A stretch of DNA of 64,000 bases. Source: Labilibaculum sp. DW002. Lineage in GTDB: Bacteria; Bacteroidota; Bacteroidia; Bacteroidales; Marinifilaceae. Made by a program: the position numbers and the translations under genes. Under the pieces are notes generated by a model, which did no database searches, had not been told where the DNA came from, and saw nothing but the letters and a program-made list of their open reading frames with translations. Positions 29,744 through 38,576 of this stretch are shown here, one piece after another (the stretch's first letter is position 1; each line of letters starts with the position of its first letter). The stretch covers positions 620,001 through 684,000 of the forward strand of contig NZ_JAKJSC010000002.1 of assembly GCF_029029525.1 (NCBI RefSeq), written 5' to 3'.

Positions 29744-29756
29744 CTGGCTGGATCAC
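29744..29756 (+). other. attR core
   Basis: Exact 13-bp copy of CTGGCTGGATCAC from the tRNA-Arg 3' end. The preceding bases no longer match the tRNA, so this is the right edge of the element. Bases 29596-29991 hold this site, arm motifs, a terminator and a promoter candidate, and no gene. Confidence 0.8.
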
Positions 29757-29757
29757 G

Positions 29758-29792
29758 AAAAAGGATAACAGAAATGTTGTCCTTTTTTTTTG
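29758..29792 (+). terminator. Displaced host terminator of the tRNA operon
   Basis: AAAGGATAACA / TGTTGTCCTTT stem with GAAA loop and a run of ten T. It directly follows attR, as the terminator after the uninterrupted tRNA gene would. Confidence 0.8.
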
Positions 29793-29932
29793 TGCCTAAA
29801 AACAACAAAATTCTTAGCAAGTCTTCCTTCTACTTCACTTTGATTTACCTCGGTTTTAATGGCTTATCCAAATGATTAATAAAATTTCATAATTAATGAA
29901 TCATGTTTCATTCATTAACTACAATAAAGTCG

Positions 29933-29940
29933 TATTTTTG
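29933..29940 (+). promoter_or_regulatory. Candidate -7 element for lipoprotein/AsmA genes
   Basis: TATTTTTG fits TAnnTTTG and lies 52 bp before the lipoprotein start; the -33 region has TTTC rather than TTTG at a loose distance, so this is a weak call. Confidence 0.35.
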
Positions 29941-29991
29941 ATGTTTATATTGAGTAATAAATAGGAGTATTCATAAACAAATTAAAAATAA

Positions 29992-30360
29992 ATGAAACGC
30001 TTAGTATTAATTTTTTTAAGCCTTGCAGTAGCAGTACTTTTCTCAACCTCGTGTTCTAAAGACGACGAAACTCAAGCCAGTTTTGATGAGTCATTGATTA
30101 TTGGAAAATGGAAAAGTGGGACTTTATTTGAAAGATACGATTCTGACAAATCGGGTGCTACCTGGGATACTGCTGATGATGTTAAAGAGGAAGAAGCTCA
30201 GGAATTTACCTGGACGATAAACAAAGACCAGTTGGAGCAAATTCATATCATCGTAAGTGGCGGTAAAGTTCCAAAAGTATACACCATCACGAACTTAACG
30301 GCATCATCAATGGAATATAAAGACGCTTACGGGGAAATAACATCATTCAGTAAACAATAA
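29992..30360 (+). CDS. Small lipoprotein, lipocalin-like
   Basis: 122 residues with a lipoprotein signal peptide (MKRLVLIFLSLAV..., lipobox ending STSC, Cys21). After an acidic linker the motif LIIGKWKSGTLFERYD opens a beta-barrel-like domain of the lipocalin_5/DUF-type small lipoproteins frequent in Bacteroidota, ending MEYKDAYGEITSFSKQ. The first residues after Cys21 are SKDDE, consistent with surface or periplasmic anchoring. It precedes the AsmA gene by 4 bp and may share its transcript. Function unknown. Confidence 0.8.
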   Translation: MKRLVLIFLSLAVAVLFSTSCSKDDETQASFDESLIIGKWKSGTLFERYDSDKSGATWDTADDVKEEEAQEFTWTINKDQLEQIHIIVSGGKVPKVYTITNLTASSMEYKDAYGEITSFSKQ

Positions 30361-30364
30361 TAAG

Positions 30365-33300
30365 ATGCGGATATTAAAAAAAGTTGGAATAGCTTTACTG
30401 GGATTTGTTTTTGTATTGATACTAGCTGCCTCAATAGGCATGTGGTATCTTTTTACACCAGAGAAATTAAGCCCAATCGTTAATAAACAGGCAAAAGAAT
30501 ATTTAGCCTGCCATACAATGATAGAAAAAGTTGAACCAACTTTTTTTAGTACCTATCCGTTTTTTGGACTTGAGTTAACGAACCTTTGTTTGACAGAGAA
30601 GACAAATGCACCGAAAACTGATACAATCTTATATGCACCCAAATGCTTTGCCTCCTTAAATGTACTCTCGTACTTATTGGATGGTAATATAAAACTTGAC
30701 CCCTTTCTTGTTGAAGATGCTTATTTGAATTTCAAAATAAACTCATCGGGGCAATCTAATTTCGATATTTTAAAGAGCAGCTCCAATTCGACAGAAGCTG
30801 ATTCGGAAGCATCATCTTTAGGTGATATGGACATTAGTAATGTTAAATTTAAGAATTGCAATGCCAATTATACAGATGAGTCAACATTTAGAAAGGCTAA
30901 TATCAGTAACTTAAATGCTAAGCTCGGGCTTAAATACAGCAAGGAGAAACAAGCTCTTAATTTGGATATGCAGCTAAATCGATTGTTGTTTGCAACATCC
31001 GACTCGATGGCTCTTTATCTTGATGCACAGAACTGTGATCTAAAGATTACTTCTAAGGCTAAAGACAAAAATCTATTCGATTCCGATTTAAAGCTTGTTT
31101 GTAAAGCCATGTCGTTTTCTATGGCTGGTGATACCATTTTATCCAAGATGAAATTTGATACACACTTGCCTTTTAAAGCCAATCTATCTGAAAATACTTA
31201 TAATTTTGAAGAGGCCAAACTCCTTGTTAACGATGAACAAGCCATTTCCTTCAATGGTCTTGTAAGCATCTTAAAAGATTACTCTATATCTACCGATATT
31301 GAATACTCAACCAAGGAATTGAATATTGAAAAAATTATAACTCTTGTTCCCAAAGCCTATTCTGAGCCACTAAAAGATATACGAGCTAAGGGCTATGCAC
31401 AAGTCTCGGGATCAGTAAAAGGACTTATTTCAGAAACAAGCACGCCCCTTGTAACAGCAAATATTGAATATTATAAGGGTGAAATTAAATACACTGGTTA
31501 TCCAAGTGTAAAAGACATTCAATTATCCATGTCTACTCAGGTGGATCTGAATAAAAAGCAGAATTCGGCCGTTACAATCAATAGTAGTTCTGCCAAAATA
31601 AAGCACAGCACGGTTTCTCTTAAAGGAGAAATTTCGAATATTCTGGAAACGCCAGCCTACGACATTTACTCGAAGGGTAATTTCAGCTTAGCCGATTTTA
31701 AATCGTTTATACCCAAAGATCAAAACATAAGTGTTCGGGGGTCGGTTAATGGTAACCTGCATGCCCGATTCTCTCAGTCTGATTTAGACAAGGAGGCCTA
31801 TCACCGTATCTATTTAACCGGCGATTTTGAAGCCCGGAATTTTTATGCAAGCTATAACGACAGTATTAAGGTAAACCTACCTTCGGCAAAACTGAAGCTT
31901 GATTTACCCAGCCAAAACAGAGCAGACAAAAACCTTAGGTTTGCCAACATCAAAATTGATGCACCAAACTTAAATGTCAACATGTCTCCTTCGATGCGTG
32001 CGGCAAGTGAGAATCTTGAACTTTCTGTCGATATCAATCAGCTGGTAAAAGGCATTTCTACCCCCATATCGGCATGTCATTTTAAATTTGGCAGCCTTAA
32101 TGCTACAGCCGATACTTTATCTCTTATTGCCAATAATGCAGAGGGACAATTTCAATATGCCCCAACACTTAAAGCGAAACAAGAAATTGCTCTTATCAAT
32201 TCTACAATTAATAGCCAAGAAATTGTAATCGCTGGCAAAGACTCTGTTCTCTTTAATGCTAATGAGCTGTATGCCAAAACAAATTTGAAATACGATGACT
32301 CACAAAACAATCTGATTCTTAAATGGCAGCCCGAAGTGGCCATTAATTTCTCCGATGCCATTTATAACCTAGGTAAGCAGCTAAAAGGTGAGATCCCAAA
32401 TATATCGTTTACGCTTGATCCCGATACAATGGCGATTAAGAAAGCCGATGTGACTTTAGGTAAATCCGATTTTAGCCTTAGTGGTCAACTAACCGACATA
32501 TCTAAATACATCAACAAGCAAGCATTGCTTAAAGGAAACTTTAACTTGATCTCTAAAAATACCGATATTTATGAGCTGATGGATATTTTTAGTGGCATGG
32601 GAAGTCAAGACTCAAGCCTTGCTAGCAATGAAACTCTTACCACTGAAGATGATCCATTTATGGTACCCAAAGGTGTCGAAATTCGATTAAACACAGCAAT
32701 CAATCAGACTATCGTAAATGATAATATTATCGAAAATATTAAAGGTGGCTTAACCGTTAAGGATGGTACGCTTATTCTGGACCAAATGGGTTTTACAAGC
32801 CGGGCGGCCAATATGCAATTAACGGCTATGTACCGTTCAGACAGAAAAAATCATTTGTTCAGTGGCATCGACTTTCACCTTTTAGATATTGATGTTGCTG
32901 AACTCATTGATTTAATTCCTTCAGTTGACGCTATGATTCCAATGCTAAAATCATTCAAAGGGAAAGGTGAATTTCATTTGGCTGGAGAAACCTATCTTAA
33001 GAGCGATTATTCTCTTAAACAATCTACAATTCGTGGTGCGGCAGCTTTCCAGGGACAAGAACTAACCCTTATGGATACCGAAACATTCGATATGATTGCA
33101 AGTAAACTCCTCTTTAAGAAAAAAACAGAAAATATTATAGATAGCCTGAGTGTTGAGATGACTTTATTTAAGGATGAAATTGATTTATATCCTTTCCTTA
33201 TTGTCATGGATAAATATAAAGCCGTTATTTCCGGACGTCATAATATGGATAATCACTTTAACTACCACATATCGGTGACAGATACGCCTCTACCCGTTAG

Positions 33301-33472
33301 GTTAGGCTTAAATGTAAGCGGCACAATGGAAGATTTAAAATATAAGCTTGTTCCTTGTCAATATAAACATCTTTACAATCCAAAAAAACAGGGCGCACTG
33401 GAAGAGCGAACTTTACGTTTAAAAAAGCTGATCTCGGAATCGCTTAAGGAGAATGTTAAGCCTGTTAAATAG
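30365..33472 (+). CDS. AsmA-family envelope protein
   Basis: 1035 residues with one N-terminal membrane segment (about 8-30, GIALLGFVFVLILAASIGMWYLF) followed by FTPEKLSPIVNKQAKEYLACH, the typical AsmA start, and a long beta-rich periplasmic body with repeated strand patterns. The C-terminal region (about 850-1000) contains FKGKGEFHLAGETYLKSDYS and DKYKAVISGRHNMDNHFNYH, the AsmA_2-like end. Known: AsmA-like proteins form groove-shaped bridges that move phospholipids between inner and outer membranes. It follows a small lipoprotein gene by 4 bp. Confidence 0.85.
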   Translation: MRILKKVGIALLGFVFVLILAASIGMWYLFTPEKLSPIVNKQAKEYLACHTMIEKVEPTFFSTYPFFGLELTNLCLTEKTNAPKTDTILYAPKCFASLNVLSYLLDGNIKLDPFLVEDAYLNFKINSSGQSNFDILKSSSNSTEADSEASSLGDMDISNVKFKNCNANYTDESTFRKANISNLNAKLGLKYSKEKQALNLDMQLNRLLFATSDSMALYLDAQNCDLKITSKAKDKNLFDSDLKLVCKAMSFSMAGDTILSKMKFDTHLPFKANLSENTYNFEEAKLLVNDEQAISFNGLVSILKDYSISTDIEYSTKELNIEKIITLVPKAYSEPLKDIRAKGYAQVSGSVKGLISETSTPLVTANIEYYKGEIKYTGYPSVKDIQLSMSTQVDLNKKQNSAVTINSSSAKIKHSTVSLKGEISNILETPAYDIYSKGNFSLADFKSFIPKDQNISVRGSVNGNLHARFSQSDLDKEAYHRIYLTGDFEARNFYASYNDSIKVNLPSAKLKLDLPSQNRADKNLRFANIKIDAPNLNVNMSPSMRAASENLELSVDINQLVKGISTPISACHFKFGSLNATADTLSLIANNAEGQFQYAPTLKAKQEIALINSTINSQEIVIAGKDSVLFNANELYAKTNLKYDDSQNNLILKWQPEVAINFSDAIYNLGKQLKGEIPNISFTLDPDTMAIKKADVTLGKSDFSLSGQLTDISKYINKQALLKGNFNLISKNTDIYELMDIFSGMGSQDSSLASNETLTTEDDPFMVPKGVEIRLNTAINQTIVNDNIIENIKGGLTVKDGTLILDQMGFTSRAANMQLTAMYRSDRKNHLFSGIDFHLLDIDVAELIDLIPSVDAMIPMLKSFKGKGEFHLAGETYLKSDYSLKQSTIRGAAAFQGQELTLMDTETFDMIASKLLFKKKTENIIDSLSVEMTLFKDEIDLYPFLIVMDKYKAVISGRHNMDNHFNYHISVTDTPLPVRLGLNVSGTMEDLKYKLVPCQYKHLYNPKKQGALEERTLRLKKLISESLKENVKPVK

Positions 33473-33578
33473 AGTGATAGCTTATCTGAACTTTTTTATG
33501 GCAGCATAGCAATATCATCATGGGATAGTTACCTATTTCTTTACGGATGTGGGCGTATATGGTAAATGTAAAATAAAG

Positions 33579-34352
33579 ATGCAATCAGTTAATTTAATCT
33601 ACTTTTCTCCAACAGGAACAAGTAGAAAAGTTGTTAAGGCCATTGGACAGGAATTAGCAGCAAAACAAATAAATGAGTTTGATATTACGCAAACTGACTT
33701 TAATTATAAAGATTTTGGCAGTGGATTGACCATTATTGGTATACCTGTTTACAAAGGTCGTGTACCTGCTGAAGTTATTCCGCGATTGAAATATTTTAAA
33801 GCAAAAAACGCACCAGTGGTTTTAGTTGCTGTTTATGGAAATAGAGATTTCGATGATGCGCTGCTTGAACTAAAAGATCTTAGTGTAGAATTAGGTTTTA
33901 TACCTATAGCTGCTGCAGCTTTTATTGGAGAACATTCTTATTCAATAGAAAGTAAACCGATTGCAAAAAATCGTCCAGATGAGGCAGATTTTTTGAAGGC
34001 AAAACAATTTGCAGGAGAGATTCTAAAGAAATTGAAGACGAACGATGGCATCGAACTAAAGATTTCTGGTAATTGTCCATATAAAGTTGCGCCCAATGCT
34101 CCAGTCATGGCACCAAGAACCATTGCTGATAAATGTACGCTTTGTGGCATTTGTGCCGATGTTTGTCCCGTTGATGTAATTGAGCTAGGCAAAACGGTAA
34201 TTACGAATGCAGAGGCTTGTATTTGGTGTTGTGCATGTGTTAAAGCTTGTCCTGAAGAGGCACGAGTTTTTGATACACCACTGATCAGTCAAATAACAAA
34301 TAACCTATTCGAAAACTGTTCGGAACGCAAAGAACCCGAATTTTTCCTCTAA
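33579..34352 (+). CDS. EFR1-family flavodoxin-ferredoxin protein
   Basis: 257 residues from the ATG at 33579 (MQSVNLIYFSPTGTSRK); an in-frame GTG lies 30 bp upstream. The N-terminal flavodoxin-like domain has the FMN phosphate-loop SPTGTSRK and GIPVYKGRVP. The C-terminal third has two 4Fe-4S motifs, CTLCGICADVCPVD and CIWCCACVKACPEE. This is the EFR1 layout: electron transfer between FMN and iron-sulfur clusters. Electron donor and partner are not shown by the neighbours. It is cytosolic and monocistronic, followed by a terminator. Confidence 0.9.
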   Translation: MQSVNLIYFSPTGTSRKVVKAIGQELAAKQINEFDITQTDFNYKDFGSGLTIIGIPVYKGRVPAEVIPRLKYFKAKNAPVVLVAVYGNRDFDDALLELKDLSVELGFIPIAAAAFIGEHSYSIESKPIAKNRPDEADFLKAKQFAGEILKKLKTNDGIELKISGNCPYKVAPNAPVMAPRTIADKCTLCGICADVCPVDVIELGKTVITNAEACIWCCACVKACPEEARVFDTPLISQITNNLFENCSERKEPEFFL

Positions 34353-34374
34353 AAAACATCAGAGAAATACATGG

Positions 34375-34401
34375 AAGGATAGCAGTTTTGCTATCCTTTT
34401 T
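34375..34401 (+). terminator. Terminator after EFR1 gene
   Basis: AAGGATAGCA / TGCTATCCTT stem, 4-base loop, T-run; 22 bp after the stop codon. Confidence 0.85.
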
Positions 34402-34713
34402 TTGAGCAATAAACTCTTAGAAAATCCCTCAGATAACATAAGTTTGAAGCGTACACGACCTGTTCGTTATCGTACGGTATTGTATTGTTGGTTTAATTTT
34501 AATGTATTGATAGTAAGAGTGATGCGTTTTTCGGCACTATATGTGAAAGGATTGGTGATGTGTCAGTTTTAATAGAAATACTACGCCATTTTGCTGTGGA
34601 TTTGCACAGAAATCTAATGTGGTAGTAAAGTAGACAATTGAAACCGATCTGTAACCAATATTTTTTACTGTAGTCTAATTAACTACAGATCTAACCGTGT
34701 TAAAGTTATTATT
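34402..34713. other. Gene-free region before the TonB-receptor gene
   Basis: No open frame of note. An imperfect inverted element GCGTACACGA ... TCGTACGG lies at 34449-34477. It could be an operator, but there is no second copy to support it. Confidence 0.4.
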
Positions 34714-37143
34714 ATGAGAGAGAGATTACTAGTAGCCATTTTACTGTTGTTTACTTATACAGTTAGTGCAGAAACAGAAATGATTGCTGTGGTAAAAAGC
34801 GGTTCGCTAACGGGAATTGTTATTGATGTAAAGACTAAAGAACCTTTGCCATATGTAAATGTGGTGATACGAGATGCAAACAACCAAATATTAACCGGAG
34901 GGATTACCGATGATAAAGGAAAGTTTAGTATAAAGAAAATTGCGAAAGGAAAGAATGTTATTGAAATTCAGTATATAGGTTACAAGCCTTTTGTGAGAGA
35001 GCTTAATTTCACAGCTAAAAATTCAACTTTTAAGCTTGGTACTATTCGTCTTGAGGAAGATGCTGAAGTTCTTGGTGAAGTAACCGTAAGAGCTGAATTA
35101 TCGACAGTAACTCAAAAGATAGACCGAAAAGTGGTTAATGTGGGTAAAGACCTGACCGCAGCTGGTTCCACAGCTTCAGAGGTTTTGAACAATGTGCAGT
35201 CGGTAAGTGTCGATAGCCAAACAGGAACGGTTAGTTTAAGAGGAAACGAGAACGTTAGGATTTTGGTTGACGGTAAACCGACTAATATTAGTGCGGCACA
35301 ATTGCTACAGCAAATACCATCCACCTCTATTAAAAGTATCGAACTAATTACCAATCCATCTGCAAAGTACAACCCTGAGGGGATGAGCGGGATTATTAAT
35401 ATCGTGCTAAATAAGAATGCGAATATCGGATTTAACGGTAATGTGAATGTGGGTATAACACGAGGTGAAAACACACGTATGAATGGTTCTTTAGACATGA
35501 ACTACAAAACTGGTAAGGTGAATTTTTTCATGAACTTTGGTGCTAATGGAGGAAAAAGAGACAATTATGGTGATGTGTTAAGAAGCTCTCAAGCTGCGAA
35601 TGGCGATGTTGTTCTTGATAATGATATTTTACAGAAATTTAGTTTCCTAAGCGATAATAATTCCCAGTTGCTAAAGGTAGGTGCCGATATCTATTTAAAT
35701 AAAAAGAATACACTTTCCTTTTATACCACACAGAATTTGCGCGATGGTGTATTTGATGGTACAACAAAGATTTACAGAGGAGCAATGTTGGATTATCATA
35801 GTTTAATGAAATCGGAAACGGATAATTCTACAGGTACTTATAATATTAACTATAAAATTGACTTTGAAAAAGAAGGACACAACTTGGAGTTTGAAGCAAC
35901 TTACAGTAAAAGTGATTCTCCTGAAGATGCAACTTATACCGAATTACTTAATCCAATTGACCTGACTTCGAATTATATAGATGATATTAATAATGATTAC
36001 GCGAATACACTTCTAAATCTGGATTACACAAACCCATTGTCGGAAAATACAAAGTTGGAATTAGGGTTGGAGTATAGAACGAATGATACTGAGAATTCAA
36101 GAGTAACCAATCAGCACGATTTTACAAATAATGAAATCGGCAATTCTGCTTTTACATACGACAGAAGCATCTATTCGGGATATGTGAATTTAAATCACAA
36201 AATAGATAAGTTTTCGATGCAGATAGGTGCTCGATTTGAGCATTACAAGGTAGACGGAAGCTTTGCCAAAGGAGCTGAAAGAGCTAAGTATACCGATGAC
36301 CGTTTTACGGTGTATCCTTCTGCATTTTTCACTTTTAATCCGAGTGAGAAAAATCAATTTCAGTTGAGTTACAGCAGGAGAGTAGACAGACCTTCTATTC
36401 AGCAGGTCAATCCGATTAGAGAGTGGAGTACGCCTTTGATTAGTTCATTTGGTAATCCAAACCTGGATCCTCAGTTCACGAACTCCTTCGAATTAAATTA
36501 TACAAAAGGCTTAAAGAAAGGTTCTGCTACAGTTGGGGTGTTCTACCGAAGAGTAAATGGTAATATTTCGAGAGTATTGAACAAAGACCCTTTGGATGTT
36601 GAAAAAGTGGAAATGTCCTTTTATAATACCGATAGCAACGATCGTTACGGTGTTGAGTTGTCGGCAAATTACCGATTCGTTAAGTGGTGGTCGATGAATG
36701 CCAGCTCCGATTTGTATATCCAGAAAGAGACAGGGGTATCGAATGGAGATAATCTGGAGATCACAAACAATTCCTTTAACGTTCGAGTATCGAATAGCTT
36801 TACAGCAACTAAAAAATTGAGATTCCAATTGTTTGCCATGTATCGTGGCGGAGGAGAAGATCTTCAGTTCGAAGTGGATCCAATGTGGATGATTAACACA
36901 GGCGTAAGTTATGCTGTACTGAAAGGAAAAGGAAGAGTAACCTTTAGAGTGAATGATATATTTGAAGGCATGAAATTTAAATTTAAGTCAGAAGTGCCTT
37001 ATAAGCAGGGTGGCGAATTCCATTGGGAAAGCAGAACGGCCTATTTAGGCTTTTCGTACCGATTTGGTAGTGGAAAAAACAAAGCCAAAAGAAGAAAGCA
37101 TAGAGATAATCGTGAAACACAAGGTGGCGGTGGATTTATGTAG
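34714..37143 (+). CDS. TonB-dependent receptor-like outer membrane protein
   Basis: 809 residues. Signal peptide MRERLLVAILLLFTYTVSA, then a carboxypeptidase-regulatory-like domain (about 30-115, GIVIDVKTKEPLPYVNVVIR, IEIQYIGYKPF), a plug domain (about 125-235, VRILVDGKPTNISA, SAKYNPEGMSGIINIVL) and an outer-membrane beta barrel of the OMP_b-brl_3 type ending in SYRFGSG plus a basic tail. No adjacent SusD gene, so it is not a polysaccharide-utilisation pair. Substrate unknown; peptide, siderophore or surface-protein transport are all possible. Terminator follows at 37177. Confidence 0.9.
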   Translation: MRERLLVAILLLFTYTVSAETEMIAVVKSGSLTGIVIDVKTKEPLPYVNVVIRDANNQILTGGITDDKGKFSIKKIAKGKNVIEIQYIGYKPFVRELNFTAKNSTFKLGTIRLEEDAEVLGEVTVRAELSTVTQKIDRKVVNVGKDLTAAGSTASEVLNNVQSVSVDSQTGTVSLRGNENVRILVDGKPTNISAAQLLQQIPSTSIKSIELITNPSAKYNPEGMSGIINIVLNKNANIGFNGNVNVGITRGENTRMNGSLDMNYKTGKVNFFMNFGANGGKRDNYGDVLRSSQAANGDVVLDNDILQKFSFLSDNNSQLLKVGADIYLNKKNTLSFYTTQNLRDGVFDGTTKIYRGAMLDYHSLMKSETDNSTGTYNINYKIDFEKEGHNLEFEATYSKSDSPEDATYTELLNPIDLTSNYIDDINNDYANTLLNLDYTNPLSENTKLELGLEYRTNDTENSRVTNQHDFTNNEIGNSAFTYDRSIYSGYVNLNHKIDKFSMQIGARFEHYKVDGSFAKGAERAKYTDDRFTVYPSAFFTFNPSEKNQFQLSYSRRVDRPSIQQVNPIREWSTPLISSFGNPNLDPQFTNSFELNYTKGLKKGSATVGVFYRRVNGNISRVLNKDPLDVEKVEMSFYNTDSNDRYGVELSANYRFVKWWSMNASSDLYIQKETGVSNGDNLEITNNSFNVRVSNSFTATKKLRFQLFAMYRGGGEDLQFEVDPMWMINTGVSYAVLKGKGRVTFRVNDIFEGMKFKFKSEVPYKQGGEFHWESRTAYLGFSYRFGSGKNKAKRRKHRDNRETQGGGGFM

Positions 37144-37176
37144 ACCCTATTTCAATTATATACATTTGTTTTAATA

Positions 37177-37214
37177 AAAATCTCCCTATTCTATTTTGAG
37201 TAGGGAGATTTTTT
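37177..37214 (+). terminator. Terminator after TonB-receptor gene
   Basis: Perfect 12-bp stem AAAATCTCCCTA / TAGGGAGATTTT with 12-base loop and T-run. Confidence 0.85.
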
Positions 37215-37346
37215 CTTCTACGGATAAACAGGAACGAATGAAGAGACCTGTCAGCGTCAAGCTTGTTTCCTAATTTGATTGTATTATAGTTTAAAAAGTA
37301 GTTAACTTCCCCGTAGGAAATACATTAAAGAAAAAAGAGATCCTCA

Positions 37347-37919
37347 ATGAAAAAATTGCTAAGCACCTTATTGTTTTTTCTGTTAATCGGAATTGGTTTT
37401 GCACAAACAACTCCAGAGAAATTAAGCGAAGCCGCCATAAAATTAACAGAACAAAAGGTTATTTATGACCCAAGCTATTTCTCAATTGCCTATCCAAATG
37501 GAGATGTGCCAGCAGATAGAGGTGTATGCACGGATGTAATTATTAGAGCATACCGTGAATTGGGCGTTGATTTGCAGAAAGAGGTTCATGAGGATATGCG
37601 AGCTAATTTTTCTTTGTACCCAAGTATTTGGGGACTGAAGCATACCGATAAAAATATAGATCACAGAAGAGTGCCTAATTTGATGAAGTTTTTCGAGCGA
37701 CACGGTAAGGTGAAACCGATAAACCAAAATGCTGCATATTATTTGCCTGGCGATGTGGTGTGCTGGAACTTAGGGGGAGCAACTACTCATATTGGTATCG
37801 TAATCAATAAAAAATCTAGAGATGGTAAGCGCTTCTTAATTGTGCACAATATTGGAGCTGGGCAAGTAATTGAAGATTGTTTGCTAGACTACCGAATTAT
37901 TGGTCACTATACTTATTAA
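37347..37919 (+). CDS. DUF1287 secreted protein
   Basis: 190 residues with a signal peptide (MKKLLSTLLFFLLIGIGFAQ). The mature part shows the DUF1287 landmarks YPNGDVPADRGVCTDVIIRA with a Cys, DRRVPNLMKFF-type sequence (HRRVPNLMKFFERHG), LPGDVVCWNLGG, THIGIVI and FLIVHNIGAG. Known: DUF1287 is related to NlpC/P60-type papain-fold proteins; Cys in GVCTDV and His in THIGIV are the probable catalytic pair. It is likely a periplasmic amidase or peptidase. Monocistronic. Confidence 0.9.
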   Translation: MKKLLSTLLFFLLIGIGFAQTTPEKLSEAAIKLTEQKVIYDPSYFSIAYPNGDVPADRGVCTDVIIRAYRELGVDLQKEVHEDMRANFSLYPSIWGLKHTDKNIDHRRVPNLMKFFERHGKVKPINQNAAYYLPGDVVCWNLGGATTHIGIVINKKSRDGKRFLIVHNIGAGQVIEDCLLDYRIIGHYTY

Positions 37920-38091
37920 TAATTTCGTTCAGGTTATCCCTGATTTGTAATCAGGGACCATGAGTTTAGAATTTTCAATTCATTAGTGTTGAAAGTCGGA
38001 TTGTAAATCCTTAACTACTTACCTGTAAATTGCAAATTTACAAGAGCTACTAGGTTTTCTATTAGCTAATTTTGTGAATAAAAGTTAAAAA

Positions 38092-38105
38092 GTGAACGTT
38101 CATTC
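38092..38105. promoter_or_regulatory. TetR operator 1 (before DoxX/TetR/SDR operon)
   Basis: GTGAACGTTCATTC, whose complement GAATGAACGTTCAC matches the sequence at 39852 in 13 of 14 bases. It contains the palindrome TGAACGTTCA. Confidence 0.65.
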
Positions 38106-38172
38106 GCTTTGTGATTTATTTTATTTATATTCGTTCTATCAAAATCATAAAAAATAAAAACGAATTAATAGA

Positions 38173-38565
38173 ATGAAGAATATTTCAAACACAATTTGGA
38201 CAGGCGTTAGGATTCTCTTTGCCATTTTCATGATCATGGGTGGTGTGCAACATTTCTTAAAACCAGATTTTTATCTTCCTTTTGTACCTGACTTTCTTCC
38301 GTTTAAAATGGAAGTGATTTACATGTCAGGTTTGCTTGAAATTGCTTTGGGGGCTTTGCTTTTGCTAAAGAAATATGCAAGAATAGCCGCAATGGGTATT
38401 TTCATTTTAATGGTATTATTCTTGCCCATTCATGTTTGGGATGTCTTTTCAAGTACTCCTGCAATTGGAACGCACAAAGCTGCACTAATCCGATTGCCAT
38501 TTCAATTTCTATTTATGGCAATAGCATGGAAAATAAAGCAAGTAGTACTAATAAATCAGAAGTAA
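38173..38565 (+). CDS. DoxX-like membrane protein
   Basis: 130 residues with four hydrophobic helices (about 8-25, 45-65, 72-90, 103-122) and the family pattern GVQHFLKPDFYLPFVPDFLP and SGLLEIALGALLLLKKYARIAAMGI. Known: DoxX-like proteins are small quinone- or thiol-redox-associated membrane proteins of uncertain function. It opens an operon with a TetR regulator and a NAD(P)-binding protein and lies 67 bp after a TetR operator. Probably induced together with the reductase at 39890 by reactive compounds (inference). Confidence 0.85.
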   Translation: MKNISNTIWTGVRILFAIFMIMGGVQHFLKPDFYLPFVPDFLPFKMEVIYMSGLLEIALGALLLLKKYARIAAMGIFILMVLFLPIHVWDVFSSTPAIGTHKAALIRLPFQFLFMAIAWKIKQVVLINQK

Positions 38566-38576
38566 TTACAAGCATT

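Larger units (their letters stand above)
3846..29756. mobile_element. Integrated temperate phage-like element, 25.9 kb, in tRNA-Arg
   Basis: Bounded by CTGGCTGGATCAC at 3846-3858 and 29744-29756, with a tyrosine integrase as first gene and AGTACC arm-type sites just inside both ends. Content: lysogeny control (22297), early leftward operon with Rep and resolvase, 11-kb late leftward operon (lysozyme, ATPase, spike-like and small membrane proteins) and a restriction-modification cargo. No terminase, portal, tail or tape-measure gene and no relaxase or T4SS gene is recognisable, so neither a tailed prophage nor a conjugative element fits. A tailless phage is the favoured inference. Confidence 0.85.

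Noticed and set aside
3846-29756. Tailed prophage or integrative conjugative element
   Set aside because: No terminase, portal, tail or tape-measure gene, and no relaxase, coupling protein or T4SS gene could be found.
37937-37957. TCCCTGATT/AATCAGGGA hairpin after the DUF1287 gene as a terminator
   Set aside because: Perfect 9-bp stem but no following T-run; function unclear.
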